A DNA stretch of 30,456 nucleotides, taken from assembly GCA_001275005.1 (NCBI GenBank), contig JWZX01002228.1, forward strand, positions 1 to 30,456, in the 5' to 3' direction. The notes below the pieces were generated by a model. The model had not been told where the DNA came from, made no database searches, and saw only the letters and a program-made list of their open reading frames with translations. The stretch is from Chrysochromulina tobinii. Taxonomy: Eukaryota; Haptophyta; Prymnesiales; Chrysochromulinaceae. A program made the translations under genes and the position numbers. Shown here piece after piece: positions 7,890-16,242 of this stretch. Every line of letters begins with the position of its first letter. Within the stretch, counting starts at the first letter, position 1.

Positions 7890-8750
7890 TCATGACCACG
7901 CGGATGGGGGTACCGAGCTGGGGCGCCTCATCCCAGCATAACCACCCACGGGCATCGACTTGCTGAAGATCGGCTCGTTCTCTGGGGGGCTATAGCTCAC
8001 TATCGGCGGGTTGCTGATCGCGTCCTCTCGTCGCCGCACCAGTGTGCTCGGCGCCATGCCACGCGTCTGCGCCGAGTAGGTCACGCGGTGAGATCCCGAG
8101 ACGCGCGTACCGGCCTGCGCCTGATGCGTTTTCACGCCCATGCTAAGCTGCTGCTGCTGCTGCCGGAGCACGTCGATGGGCATCGGCGGCTCTGTCGGCT
8201 TCTCGACGTGAAGGAAGATGCGCTGCGTCGTGGATGCCTGAATGCGGCAGAGCGGGCAGCGAAGCGCCTGTGCCCTCTGCTTGGCCACCTGGACGAGCGA
8301 CTTGCCGCAGTCGCTGCACAGGCACAGGTGCCCGCAAGGCAATATCACCGTGTCCACCGTCGCGTCCAGGCACACGATGCACTCCGTGTTGGGCACGCCC
8401 GGAGTCCTGTGCAGCTTATCCTGCGCCAGTTGCAGCTTCGCCTTGCACGTCATGAGCTCCGACGCGAGCTCGCTCACCCGCTTCTTGGTATCCTGGATCG
8501 GCGGTAGTCGCGCGTTGTGCGAGTTCTGTTGCCCGCTCGGGCTGTTGATGTTGTGCGCGCTGTGCTGCCCGCTCAATTGAGCTGGCAACCGCGCCGATGG
8601 TCGAATCTGTGCAGATCCTTGGCCGGTCGGTGGACCCTGCCGCGGAGTGGTGTTGTTGCTTGTTGGAGTGGCACGCGAAGCACCGGCGGAGTTGGTGTGT
8701 TGCACCACGGAAGCGTCGCGCTGGGTCGGCCGCGACGCTCCGTGCCCCAT
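7890..8750 (-). CDS. RING-HC E3 ubiquitin ligase, MGRN1/LOG2-like, possibly myristoylated
   Basis: The 286-residue product has a C3HC4 RING: C124-x2-C127, C139-x-H141, C145-x2-C148 and C165-x2-C168. The flanking words ECIVCL and VILPCGHLCLC resemble the MGRN1/LOG2 group. A short charged helix (about 88-112) precedes the RING. The rest is Gln/Ser/Pro-rich and probably disordered, with a QQQQQ tract after the RING. The frame extends upstream to a GTG at 8804, but a stop lies a few codons further and the first ATG is at 8750. That ATG gives MGHGAS, which fits the M-G-x-x-x-S/T rule for N-myristoylation; plant LOG2 is also myristoylated. The gene lies downstream of the LMBR1-type gene on the same strand. 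Partners and substrates are unknown. Confidence 0.82.
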   Translation of the reverse strand: MGHGASRPTQRDASVVQHTNSAGASRATPTSNNTTPRQGPPTGQGSAQIRPSARLPAQLSGQHSAHNINSPSGQQNSHNARLPPIQDTKKRVSELASELMTCKAKLQLAQDKLHRTPGVPNTECIVCLDATVDTVILPCGHLCLCSDCGKSLVQVAKQRAQALRCPLCRIQASTTQRIFLHVEKPTEPPMPIDVLRQQQQQLSMGVKTHQAQAGTRVSGSHRVTYSAQTRGMAPSTLVRRREDAISNPPIVSYSPPENEPIFSKSMPVGGYAGMRRPSSVPPSAWS

Positions 8751-8993
8751 CGATGGCGAATGAGGCGAGGGCGGTGGCGAGGGCGGTGGCGAGGCGAAGG
8801 ACACAAGGAGACAAGGAGTGGTTCAGTTTGAGTGCGGTTGGGTGGCAGTTATTAGGCTGTGGGAGGAGCCTTCGTTGATGGAAGTCTTTGATGACGATCG
8901 CAATCGGACGAACCGCCCCTCGGGTTACAATGTAAACATGGTTCTGGGTTCCCACTGACTGAAAGCGCAGCGCTGGCGCTCGAAAGCATCCTA
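8751..8993 (-). other. 5' flank of the RING gene with 12-bp repeats
   Basis: This is the short gap between the stop of the LMBR1-type gene and the RING start. It contains two exact copies of GGCGAGGGCGGT (8764-8787, plus strand) and part of a third. The complement reads PPPSPPPSP in the frame of the RING gene but upstream of its ATG. The repeat resembles the minisatellite at the left edge. Confidence 0.5.
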
Positions 8994-11546
8994 TCAGGAA
9001 TTTTCTCGCATCCTCCGCCACTGCTCGGCCGTCTCGCTCGGCGTTTTCGGCGCGGACGCCGACGGCGTTTCATTCGCGCGTGAGGATGTGAACGGCGTGA
9101 GCTCGAACCATCCACTGCTGACAAAGCTGCTGCTGCTGCTGCTGCCGCTGCTGCTGCTGGCGCCTATGTCTCTCCCTCCACCTCGGTTGCCGCCGCCTCC
9201 ACTAGCGCCGGTCGGAGCGCTGCCGTTCCGCTGCCGTACGCTCTCCCACACCCCCGCCGCTGAGCTCTCCCCGCCGCCGCCGCCGCAGCTCCGCTCTCCG
9301 CGCGGCGTGATGCTACCCGTCGTCCAGCTAGCTGGCGCCCAGCTTGGCTGCAGCGTGGCGCGGTCGTCGCGCGCGTCGTCCGCATCGTCCTCGCTCCTGT
9401 GAATGTGAACGTTGCCGCCCTCGCTCCCGTGGCCCTCGTCCTCATCGTCCTCATCGTCCGCGTGCCCGCCTCCGTGCGGCCTGACTAGCGACGACCACAT
9501 CGAGCGGGCGCGTTCGCTCGGCGTGCGCTCGGTGCGGCGCTCAGATCCCCGAGCGCCGCTGCTGTGAGCGCCGCTGCCATGACCGTTGCTGCCGGCGCCG
9601 TGCCCCCGAGAAAGCGATGAGGCCGCGGCCGCCGACGCCGACGGCCCGGTGCGGCGCACCGGGGTGGCCTCATCGTCGGCAAAGACGTCCTCGTCGCCCT
9701 CGTCGCTCTCGTCACCGGGTCGCGCCTCACCAGAGAGTAACGCGGTAGAAAGAGGCGCACCGCCACCGCCAAAGCTCGCGCCGCCCAGAGAAGCCCGGAG
9801 CGCGCCGCCCACCGAACTGCCAAACGGGTCGCTCTTTTCGGCGGCGAGGATCGCGCCCCGCGCTACCAGGTGCGCGCGTGCGAGTCGCTCGCCGCGCTTG
9901 ACATGGGCGCGCTGGCCGGCGGCGCCTCGATACCGATGCGCTGCGTCAGTGCCGATGCCGAAGAGCGCGGAGCAGCTGCACGCATGCATGAAGGCTGCGG
10001 CGGACGCGGCCACCGTGAGCGCCGAGCATGCCCCATGGAAGCTCATCGCCCCATCGAATTCGATCTCCGGCTCTGCCTCAGCGCCGGAGCCGCTGCCCGC
10101 GCCACTGGCGGGCGACTGCGGCATGTGCCAGATACTACCGAGCGCCGCGGCGAACGCGGTGGCGGCCGGCTCGGCGGTGAAGACGATGAGGAAGTGCGAC
10201 GCGAACGGCCCGGTGAGTCGCAGCAGCCACGCCGCGTGCTGTAGCAGCGAGGCGCCGTCAGTGGACCGGCGAGGCAGTAACGGCCATGGCGCGAGCTTGT
10301 GTGACGCATGCAGCATGTGGAGAGCACAGCCGGCGGCGTGGTGCAGCGAGAGCCACTGAAGAAAGCACGCACTGGCCGGTGCCACGTCCACGAGCACCGA
10401 GTCGAGCCAGGGTGCTGGGCAATAGCTTCCCCAACGCGTCCCGAAAGGCTCTGGCAGCAGCCGCACGACCGAGCACGCCTCGTTGAGAAGCAACCAGCCA
10501 GAGGCGATCGCGGCGAGCGTGGCAAGTGCGCGCAGCAGCGGCGCTCGCAGCAGTCCGAGCCACAGGCCGCGCGAGCGCCCAATGCCCGCGCCGCCAAAGC
10601 CCGCCTCGTTGGAGGTGAGCCGCTCGCAGAGGCTCACCGCGCTCTCGAGGGCGAGGGTGCGCCGCTGCCAAGCGCGGCGCGCCACGGCGCCGGCCGCGCG
10701 CACACGCCGGCGCAGCTTTGCGAGCGCCGCCTCGTCGCGTACGCGCGGCCGCCCGACAGAATGAGCCCACACGGAGCGCAGCCTGTTCTCTAGTACGCCG
10801 CCCTTATGCTCGTCGAGATGGCATTCGGCGCTCGCTTTCCGCCCGGATCGCAGCAGCGCGTCCCAACACAGCTGCTCTCGCGCCGAGCGGCTCGTCGGCG
10901 CAGGCGCAGCCGCGTCGGCCGCCGCCACCTTTGCCAGCAGCTCGCGAAGCTTCGTGGCGCTCGCGTCGCGCATCTCGTCGACAGCGCCGAGCACATAGTA
11001 TCGATGGGAGAGCTCGGCGCGAGGTAGCGCGCGGCGCCATAGCTGACGTGGCACCTCAACCATCCCGCGACCCTGCAGTAGCGCGAGAAGCACCATGCCG
11101 TAGCTGTTGATGAGGACCATCACGACGTTTGGCAGCTCCACAGGCGAGATGCCCATGACGAAGAGCATCCACACGCAGCCGACGATCACACAGGCGAGCA
11201 TCATGGCATACAGTCGAAGGCTCGCGCGCACGGCTGCGCGCAATCGGCCCACGCGTGAGAATTCGCCGGCCACGAGCAGCTCGTGAAGTGTATGAGTCGC
11301 AAGCAACCCGAGGATGAACGCTGCCCAATACAAGGTGCGCCAGAATCCGATGAGCCCTTCGAGTCCATCGACACGGCCTGCAAACGCATCGGCCGGGAGC
11401 AGCACCAACGACGACAAGACGAACGCGCCGCAGCACGCGGCGACAGCCGGCACGACTAGTGGTGTACTGTGCGTGACAAAGTACCAACTGATGATGGTGG
11501 CGATCGCTGCACACACGATGGTAGTGATAAGCACAACCGGCACCAT
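8994..11546 (-). CDS. LMBR1-domain multi-pass membrane protein (LMBRD2-like)
   Basis: The 850-residue protein has five hydrophobic segments in its first 160 residues (about 2-24, 31-51, 68-90, 113-131 and 140-158). The LMBRD2-like words GFWRTLYWAAFILG and LLALLQGRGMVEVPRQLW are present. A long Arg/Ala-rich cytosolic-type loop (about 170-340) is followed by further hydrophobic segments and then a disordered tail from about 560. That tail is rich in Gly, Ser and acidic residues, with a poly-Ser run near the C-terminus. LMBR1-type proteins are roughly nine-span membrane proteins; LMBRD2 has been linked to G-protein-coupled receptor signalling in animals. The ATG at 11546 immediately precedes the first membrane segment, which supports the start. 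The role in an alga is unknown. Confidence 0.8.
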   Translation of the reverse strand: MVPVVLITTIVCAAIATIISWYFVTHSTPLVVPAVAACCGAFVLSSLVLLPADAFAGRVDGLEGLIGFWRTLYWAAFILGLLATHTLHELLVAGEFSRVGRLRAAVRASLRLYAMMLACVIVGCVWMLFVMGISPVELPNVVMVLINSYGMVLLALLQGRGMVEVPRQLWRRALPRAELSHRYYVLGAVDEMRDASATKLRELLAKVAAADAAAPAPTSRSAREQLCWDALLRSGRKASAECHLDEHKGGVLENRLRSVWAHSVGRPRVRDEAALAKLRRRVRAAGAVARRAWQRRTLALESAVSLCERLTSNEAGFGGAGIGRSRGLWLGLLRAPLLRALATLAAIASGWLLLNEACSVVRLLPEPFGTRWGSYCPAPWLDSVLVDVAPASACFLQWLSLHHAAGCALHMLHASHKLAPWPLLPRRSTDGASLLQHAAWLLRLTGPFASHFLIVFTAEPAATAFAAALGSIWHMPQSPASGAGSGSGAEAEPEIEFDGAMSFHGACSALTVAASAAAFMHACSCSALFGIGTDAAHRYRGAAGQRAHVKRGERLARAHLVARGAILAAEKSDPFGSSVGGALRASLGGASFGGGGAPLSTALLSGEARPGDESDEGDEDVFADDEATPVRRTGPSASAAAASSLSRGHGAGSNGHGSGAHSSGARGSERRTERTPSERARSMWSSLVRPHGGGHADDEDDEDEGHGSEGGNVHIHRSEDDADDARDDRATLQPSWAPASWTTGSITPRGERSCGGGGGESSAAGVWESVRQRNGSAPTGASGGGGNRGGGRDIGASSSSGSSSSSSFVSSGWFELTPFTSSRANETPSASAPKTPSETAEQWRRMRENS

Positions 11547-12358
11547 GCGCTAGTGGTGCACTTGGCCGCGCGCCTATCTCAAGGGATCGCACCCGCGCTG
11601 CAGCTCACTTTCCGACCTTGTGCTTCCGAGCGCCACAGATGATCTCTCAGAGCTGTCGGATACAAAGAAAGCCCGCTCACACGCTCGCCGCACGCGAGGC
11701 CCTGGAAACCACTCGGAGAGAGTGCAGGAGAGAGGAGCCCCTGTGCTCCAGGGGGGCCTCTGACGAAATGATATGTAGCTGTGAACACAACGCGCAACCC
11801 CCGGGGCCGCTTTCGCATGGTCGGAGGTGTGAGAGGGTTATGCTGATGGGTTCAACACAAGGCGAATCGTTGAACATTGCCCATTACGGCGCGTTTTACG
11901 GAGCGATGGTGGACGGTCAGACTCGAGGACCGAGCTCCTACAAGAGCTCCTACAAGCTATTCTAGGATCTGGATCATAAAATATATTTACGGTGTAAAGA
12001 TAAAGCCACGATTATATTTGCATGTCCCCCCACATGTCTGCCGACGACTCCCGCCTCCCGGTCGGATGCCCACCAAACACTGTCGGATGCCCCACACACC
12101 ACTCCACAGCATAGTTACGATTTACGATACACCTCCCCTTGCTCACTTTTCAGAGACGTCGACGTCCAACGTCCATTGCTCGTAGAGACTCTACAGCAGT
12201 CGTACTTCGAGAAATCCAGCCCGAGACCCGTCCTTCTGTTCCTCCGTTCATGACGAGCTGTGCGCGCCGCTCCCCGCACTGCATCTGCCAAGCGGTGGCG
12301 CGCGCGCCCGACTGACCACTCGACGCCTTGTTTCAGTCGCTTCCAAAGCAGGGCCACA
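11547..12358. other. Intergenic stretch between RAD16-type and LMBR1-type genes
   Basis: It holds the 3' flank of the RAD16-type gene and the promoter side of the LMBR1-type gene. Seen here: a 12-bp tandem repeat GAGCTCCTACAA x2 (11932-11955), an AT-rich patch (AAAATATATTTAC, about 11976-11990) and two copies of GTCGGATGCCC near 12061-12090. No credible gene on either strand. Confidence 0.5.
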
Positions 12359-15300
12359 TTACGAGAACAGGAACCGGAGGTCCTCCTCCGAGAGTTGGCC
12401 GAGCGCCTTCGCATCCCCGCCGACGGTCCCCTCGAACACGAGGCGCTTCTTGTCCTGCAGCCGCAGGATGCGCTCCTCGACTGTGTTACGCACTACGAAT
12501 CGCACCGCGCGGATGGGCTTGTGCTGACCGAGCCGATGTGCGCGGTCGATGGCCTGGTACTCGGCGGCCGGGTTCCACCACGGGTCCATGAGGTAGATGT
12601 GCGAGGCGACTGTGAGGTTGAGCGCCACGCCGCCCGCCTTGAGCGAGATCAGAATGACGACCACTGCGGGGTCCTCGCGAAAGGCCTTAAGGAATGTTTC
12701 CCGCGCGCCAGCTGTCATGCCGCCGTTGAGCTTGACCACGCGAATGCCTGCGAGCAGCAGCCGATGCTCCACGATGTCGAGGAACGAGACGAATTGGGAG
12801 AAGACGATGGCCTTGGCAGATGGATCGTGCTCTCGCATCAGGTGCAGCTCCTCCATGAGCGCCTCGATCTTCGTCGAGGACTGGAACTTGCGCAGATCAA
12901 GGCGTGCGAGCAGGCCAGCCTTAGACTGGCCCGCCGCCGACACGCCCGCCGCAGCTACCTGGGCCGCACTCGTCGTGGCGGGGCCTGCCGTGTACGCGGC
13001 CGATGCGGAGAGCGAGCTGATCGAGGCGGCGTGGAGGTCGACAGAAAGGGGTTGCTCACACGTAGGACACGCGGACACTGCGTCGGGGGCGAGGGCATCG
13101 ATGTACTCGCGCATGCAGCCGCGGCAAAAGGGGTGGCCACAGCCCGTGAGCACCACGTCCTCGCCCTCCTCGTAGCACAGCCCGCAAATGAAGCCCTGTC
13201 CAGGGGCGCCACCGCCCGCCGCGCCGCCGCGGGCGCTGCTACGCGCGCCGCCAGTGCCACCGTCAGCGTCGCGCTCGGCGTCGGCGTTGGCCATCTCGCG
13301 CTTCGAGTAGAGGACAAGGTATGGGTGGTTGATCGCCTGGCGCAGCCGCGTGAGTAGATCGAGCACGTGCGCGTAGTTGTTGAGCAGCGTGCCCGCCTCG
13401 ACGTACGCACCAAACTGAGCCTGGCTCTGTGTGTACAGTCCTTGGTAAAAGTCGGTCTCTCGGTGGTCGAGGAAGTGGGCCTCGATGGTGACCACTTTTG
13501 GCGGCAGCACCATCTCATCCGCCCGCCCTGCTTTCGTGCGTCGGAGCAGTAGTCGGTCGAGCACGCCACGCTTGAGCGTGATGAAGGCGTTCTTGCCCGC
13601 TCCCACGTACCCAAACTTTTTGATCGGGTTGACCACATCCTGGTTGAAGAGCGAGAAGTGCTGCAGCGGCGAGTGGCCGCAGTACATGCACTTGCGGTAC
13701 TCGGCGTCGAAGTGGTACTCACGGCACTTGCAGTCGCATCCGTCCACCTTGCAAAAGTAGAAGCAATACGGGTCGAGCCTGCAGAACTGGATGAGAGAGT
13801 AGAGTTCACCTACACGATTCTGGAGGGGCGTTCCCGAGAGGCACCACCGAAAGCTCGCGTGCAGCGCAAAGCAGCCCTGCGCCGTCGAGCACCGTCGGTC
13901 CTTGATCGCATGGGCCTCGTCAAGCACGATGCGCTGCCACGCCACCCGATGCAGCACCGATTTGGCAGCAACTGCCGCGGCCGCGCGCGCCTTGCGCTGC
14001 GCTGCGAGGGCGCGCGCACTCAGCTTCGGGGCTCCGTCCTCGCCTCCATCGTCCTCCTGATCCTTGTCGTCGTCGTCGTCGTCCTCGTCGTCCTCGCCAT
14101 CGTCATCATCGCCCGGGTCGGAATCGGTCGCCTTGCGCTTGCCTTTGGCTCCCGACTTGCCACCGCCCAGGACGACGCCCTTGCCCATTCTGCCTTGACC
14201 CTGGCGACCCTTGCTGGCGACCACTGAAGCGTCCTTGACAGGTTTCTTGCCGCCCTTGGTGCTGCTGCTGCTGCTGGCGGCCGCCTCCTTGCCCTTGGCG
14301 GCCGCCTTGCCGGCAGCGCCCTTGGCCTTCGACGGCGCGGCTTGCTTTGCGCCCTTGCCCTTGGATTTGGCCTTCCCCTTCTCGTCCTCCTCCGATCCTT
14401 GCCAATCGCCGTCCTCGTCCTCGTCGTCCTCGTCGTCCTCGTCCTCGTCGTACTGGCGCCTGCGGCTCTGCGTCTTAGCCTGCGCGGCCGAGCGGCGCGC
14501 ATTCGGCCCACAGAACCAGCGGTTGTGAAACGCGAGCTTCTGGTCAGACTTGAAGGTACGCTTGCAGTACGGGCACTTGACCTGCAGGTCAGCCTGTGCG
14601 GCGCGGTACTCGTACTCGAGAGTGGAGTAGGTCGTGAGCACCACATCGTACGAGGCGAGCTGCTCGGGCGTCGCGTCGCGCTTGGGCCCGTGGTACGTGA
14701 AGATCGAGAACGTGCCCGGCGCTGTCCACTTGAGCAGCTCGGTGCGCCACTGCGCGAGCGCGATCACGGGCAGAATGACGAGGGTGCCACCGCCGCGCAG
14801 TTCGAGTCCCTCCTCGACTTCGCATGTCTGGCATGCAGGCGTACGTTGCTTGGCCCTGTGCGCGAGGAGCAATGAGATGGTCTGCAGCGTCTTGCCCATG
14901 CCCATCTCGTCGGCAAGTATGCCGCCCTTCACCTCGCCGTCCTCCTGCGCGCACAGCCAGCCGAGGCCCTCCTTCTGATAAGGAAGCATCGGGGCAAGGA
15001 GCGTCTCGGGGGGCTCCCGCTGCGTCTTCCACTCTTCGGCCGCCTGCGTCATCTCCTCGTCAATGTCCACGCCACGCAGGTGTGCGGGCGTCCCCTTCGC
15101 CGCGAGCATCTCGTCGATCCGCGCCTGCTCGTCTGCAGGGAGCTTCTCGTAACCGTCGATGCGGCTCGCGTCCACGTCGCTCGGCAGCCTCGAACAGGCG
15201 ACGTGCTGCCAGCGCGTGATGATACCCCACCCCTTCTCGTCACGCTCGAGGCCGATGCGCAGCTCCTTGAGCGCAATCAGCTCACCGCACACGTTACATT

Positions 15301-16009
15301 TGGCGCGCCCCGTCTTCGCGTGCTCGGCGCAGAAGACTCCCGTCAGGTTCGAAAAGTCATACAGTCCGTCGCCCTCCTCCTGCTGCTGCTCCGGCTGCTC
15401 CGTGCTCGCGCTCGCGCTCGGCTGCGCGGCCGCCGGTTGCGGCGCAATGTGAGCAGCGCTTGAGCTTGCAGCGGACGACGAGGCCGCAGCCTTACCGCCA
15501 GCCCGTTGCGGTTTCGACGGAGCCGCCGCCGTCGCAGCAGCAGCCGCCGGCTTTGCTGGCGAACGGCGCGGCTTTCGGGCATGCGCGGCAGGCGGCTTGC
15601 GCTTCGAAAAGGACGCTGCCGGCTCGAAGTCGGAATCGACATCCTCGTCATCCCCATCCTCTTCCTCCTCTTCTTCCTCCTCAGCACCAGAGGGCACGTA
15701 CTCCTCATCATCGCCATCGTCATCGCTGTCCTCCATCTTGGAGCGTCGCTGCTTCTTGGGCTTGCTCGCCTTGGTGCGGGCGTCCGATCGTGGTGCCTGC
15801 TTCGTCCGCGGCGGCTGCACTTCAAAGACGCCATCGTCGTCGGCATCGTCGCACGGCACGCACGGCGATGTGTTATTCGCCGCTCTGGAGCCACGCCGAG
15901 CCGCCCGAGGCACTTGAAGCAGCGCGTCAGCGTCCGCGTCGCACAGGCCGTCATGGAAATCGGGCCTCGTGCAGCCAGGCGATCCGCACAGTTTCTTGGG
16001 GCTTGGCAT
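12359..16009 (-). CDS. RAD16: RAD16-type SNF2 ATPase with RING insertion and PARP-type zinc finger
   Basis: The 1,216-residue protein follows the RAD16 plan: SNF2 N-lobe with DEMGMGKT (367-374) and DEAH (697-700), then a RING between the lobes (about 942-984, CGLCYEEGE to CPTC). The helicase C-lobe includes IVFSQF, LISLKAGGVALNL and DRAHRLGQ. RAD16 with RAD7 acts in global-genome nucleotide excision repair as ATPase and E3 ligase. Extra parts are seen. Residues 8-23 form a C-x4-C-x5-H-x3-C leader. A PARP-type finger spans about 225-275 (ligands C238, C241, H269, C272). A roughly 200-residue acidic/Lys-rich insertion before DEAH carries a C2HC finger (CPYCKRTF...H...C), as in plant RAD16 relatives. 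A GTG start at 16048 was rejected in favour of ATG 16009. Confidence 0.9.
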   Translation of the reverse strand: MPSPKKLCGSPGCTRPDFHDGLCDADADALLQVPRAARRGSRAANNTSPCVPCDDADDDGVFEVQPPRTKQAPRSDARTKASKPKKQRRSKMEDSDDDGDDEEYVPSGAEEEEEEEEDGDDEDVDSDFEPAASFSKRKPPAAHARKPRRSPAKPAAAAATAAAPSKPQRAGGKAAASSSAASSSAAHIAPQPAAAQPSASASTEQPEQQQEEGDGLYDFSNLTGVFCAEHAKTGRAKCNVCGELIALKELRIGLERDEKGWGIITRWQHVACSRLPSDVDASRIDGYEKLPADEQARIDEMLAAKGTPAHLRGVDIDEEMTQAAEEWKTQREPPETLLAPMLPYQKEGLGWLCAQEDGEVKGGILADEMGMGKTLQTISLLLAHRAKQRTPACQTCEVEEGLELRGGGTLVILPVIALAQWRTELLKWTAPGTFSIFTYHGPKRDATPEQLASYDVVLTTYSTLEYEYRAAQADLQVKCPYCKRTFKSDQKLAFHNRWFCGPNARRSAAQAKTQSRRRQYDEDEDDEDDEDEDGDWQGSEEDEKGKAKSKGKGAKQAAPSKAKGAAGKAAAKGKEAAASSSSSTKGGKKPVKDASVVASKGRQGQGRMGKGVVLGGGKSGAKGKRKATDSDPGDDDDGEDDEDDDDDDKDQEDDGGEDGAPKLSARALAAQRKARAAAAVAAKSVLHRVAWQRIVLDEAHAIKDRRCSTAQGCFALHASFRWCLSGTPLQNRVGELYSLIQFCRLDPYCFYFCKVDGCDCKCREYHFDAEYRKCMYCGHSPLQHFSLFNQDVVNPIKKFGYVGAGKNAFITLKRGVLDRLLLRRTKAGRADEMVLPPKVVTIEAHFLDHRETDFYQGLYTQSQAQFGAYVEAGTLLNNYAHVLDLLTRLRQAINHPYLVLYSKREMANADAERDADGGTGGARSSARGGAAGGGAPGQGFICGLCYEEGEDVVLTGCGHPFCRGCMREYIDALAPDAVSACPTCEQPLSVDLHAASISSLSASAAYTAGPATTSAAQVAAAGVSAAGQSKAGLLARLDLRKFQSSTKIEALMEELHLMREHDPSAKAIVFSQFVSFLDIVEHRLLLAGIRVVKLNGGMTAGARETFLKAFREDPAVVVILISLKAGGVALNLTVASHIYLMDPWWNPAAEYQAIDRAHRLGQHKPIRAVRFVVRNTVEERILRLQDKKRLVFEGTVGGDAKALGQLSEEDLRFLFS

Positions 16010-16242
16010 CGGGTTGGTTTTGCTCAAGGCGTTTGCGCCGCGCCACACGAGCGCAAGCCCGCGTGTGCTCGGACACCTCTCGGCTCTCCCGCGCAGCGTC
16101 GAATCTACCGGGAAGATGCGGCGCGTTGCGTTTCAACACAACGCACAACGAAGCAGCCCCAACGACGGCGCGTCTTCTACCGGTAACTGGCACTGTGAAT
16201 GGTTGTGTGTATTAATTAACATGATGGCAGTCGTCGCACACG
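16010..16242. promoter_or_regulatory. Divergent promoter region (RAD16-type / methyltransferase-16)
   Basis: 233 bp separate two divergent start codons, so both promoters must lie here or overlap the genes. The end next to the methyltransferase has an AT-rich motif, GTTGTGTGTATTAATTAAC (16202-16220), in otherwise GC-rich DNA. It is followed by two ATGs (16221, 16224) out of frame with the methyltransferase. Confidence 0.5.

Noticed and set aside
9130-9160. CTG/CAG-type triplet runs, as also at 19066-19110 and 30010-30065
   Set aside because: They encode Ser, Gln or Leu stretches within recognised genes and are short; no sign of an expanded array.
9485-10793. Many long open frames opposite the LMBR1-type gene
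   Set aside because: High GC removes stops from all frames. Only the 850-codon frame has membrane segments and family motifs.
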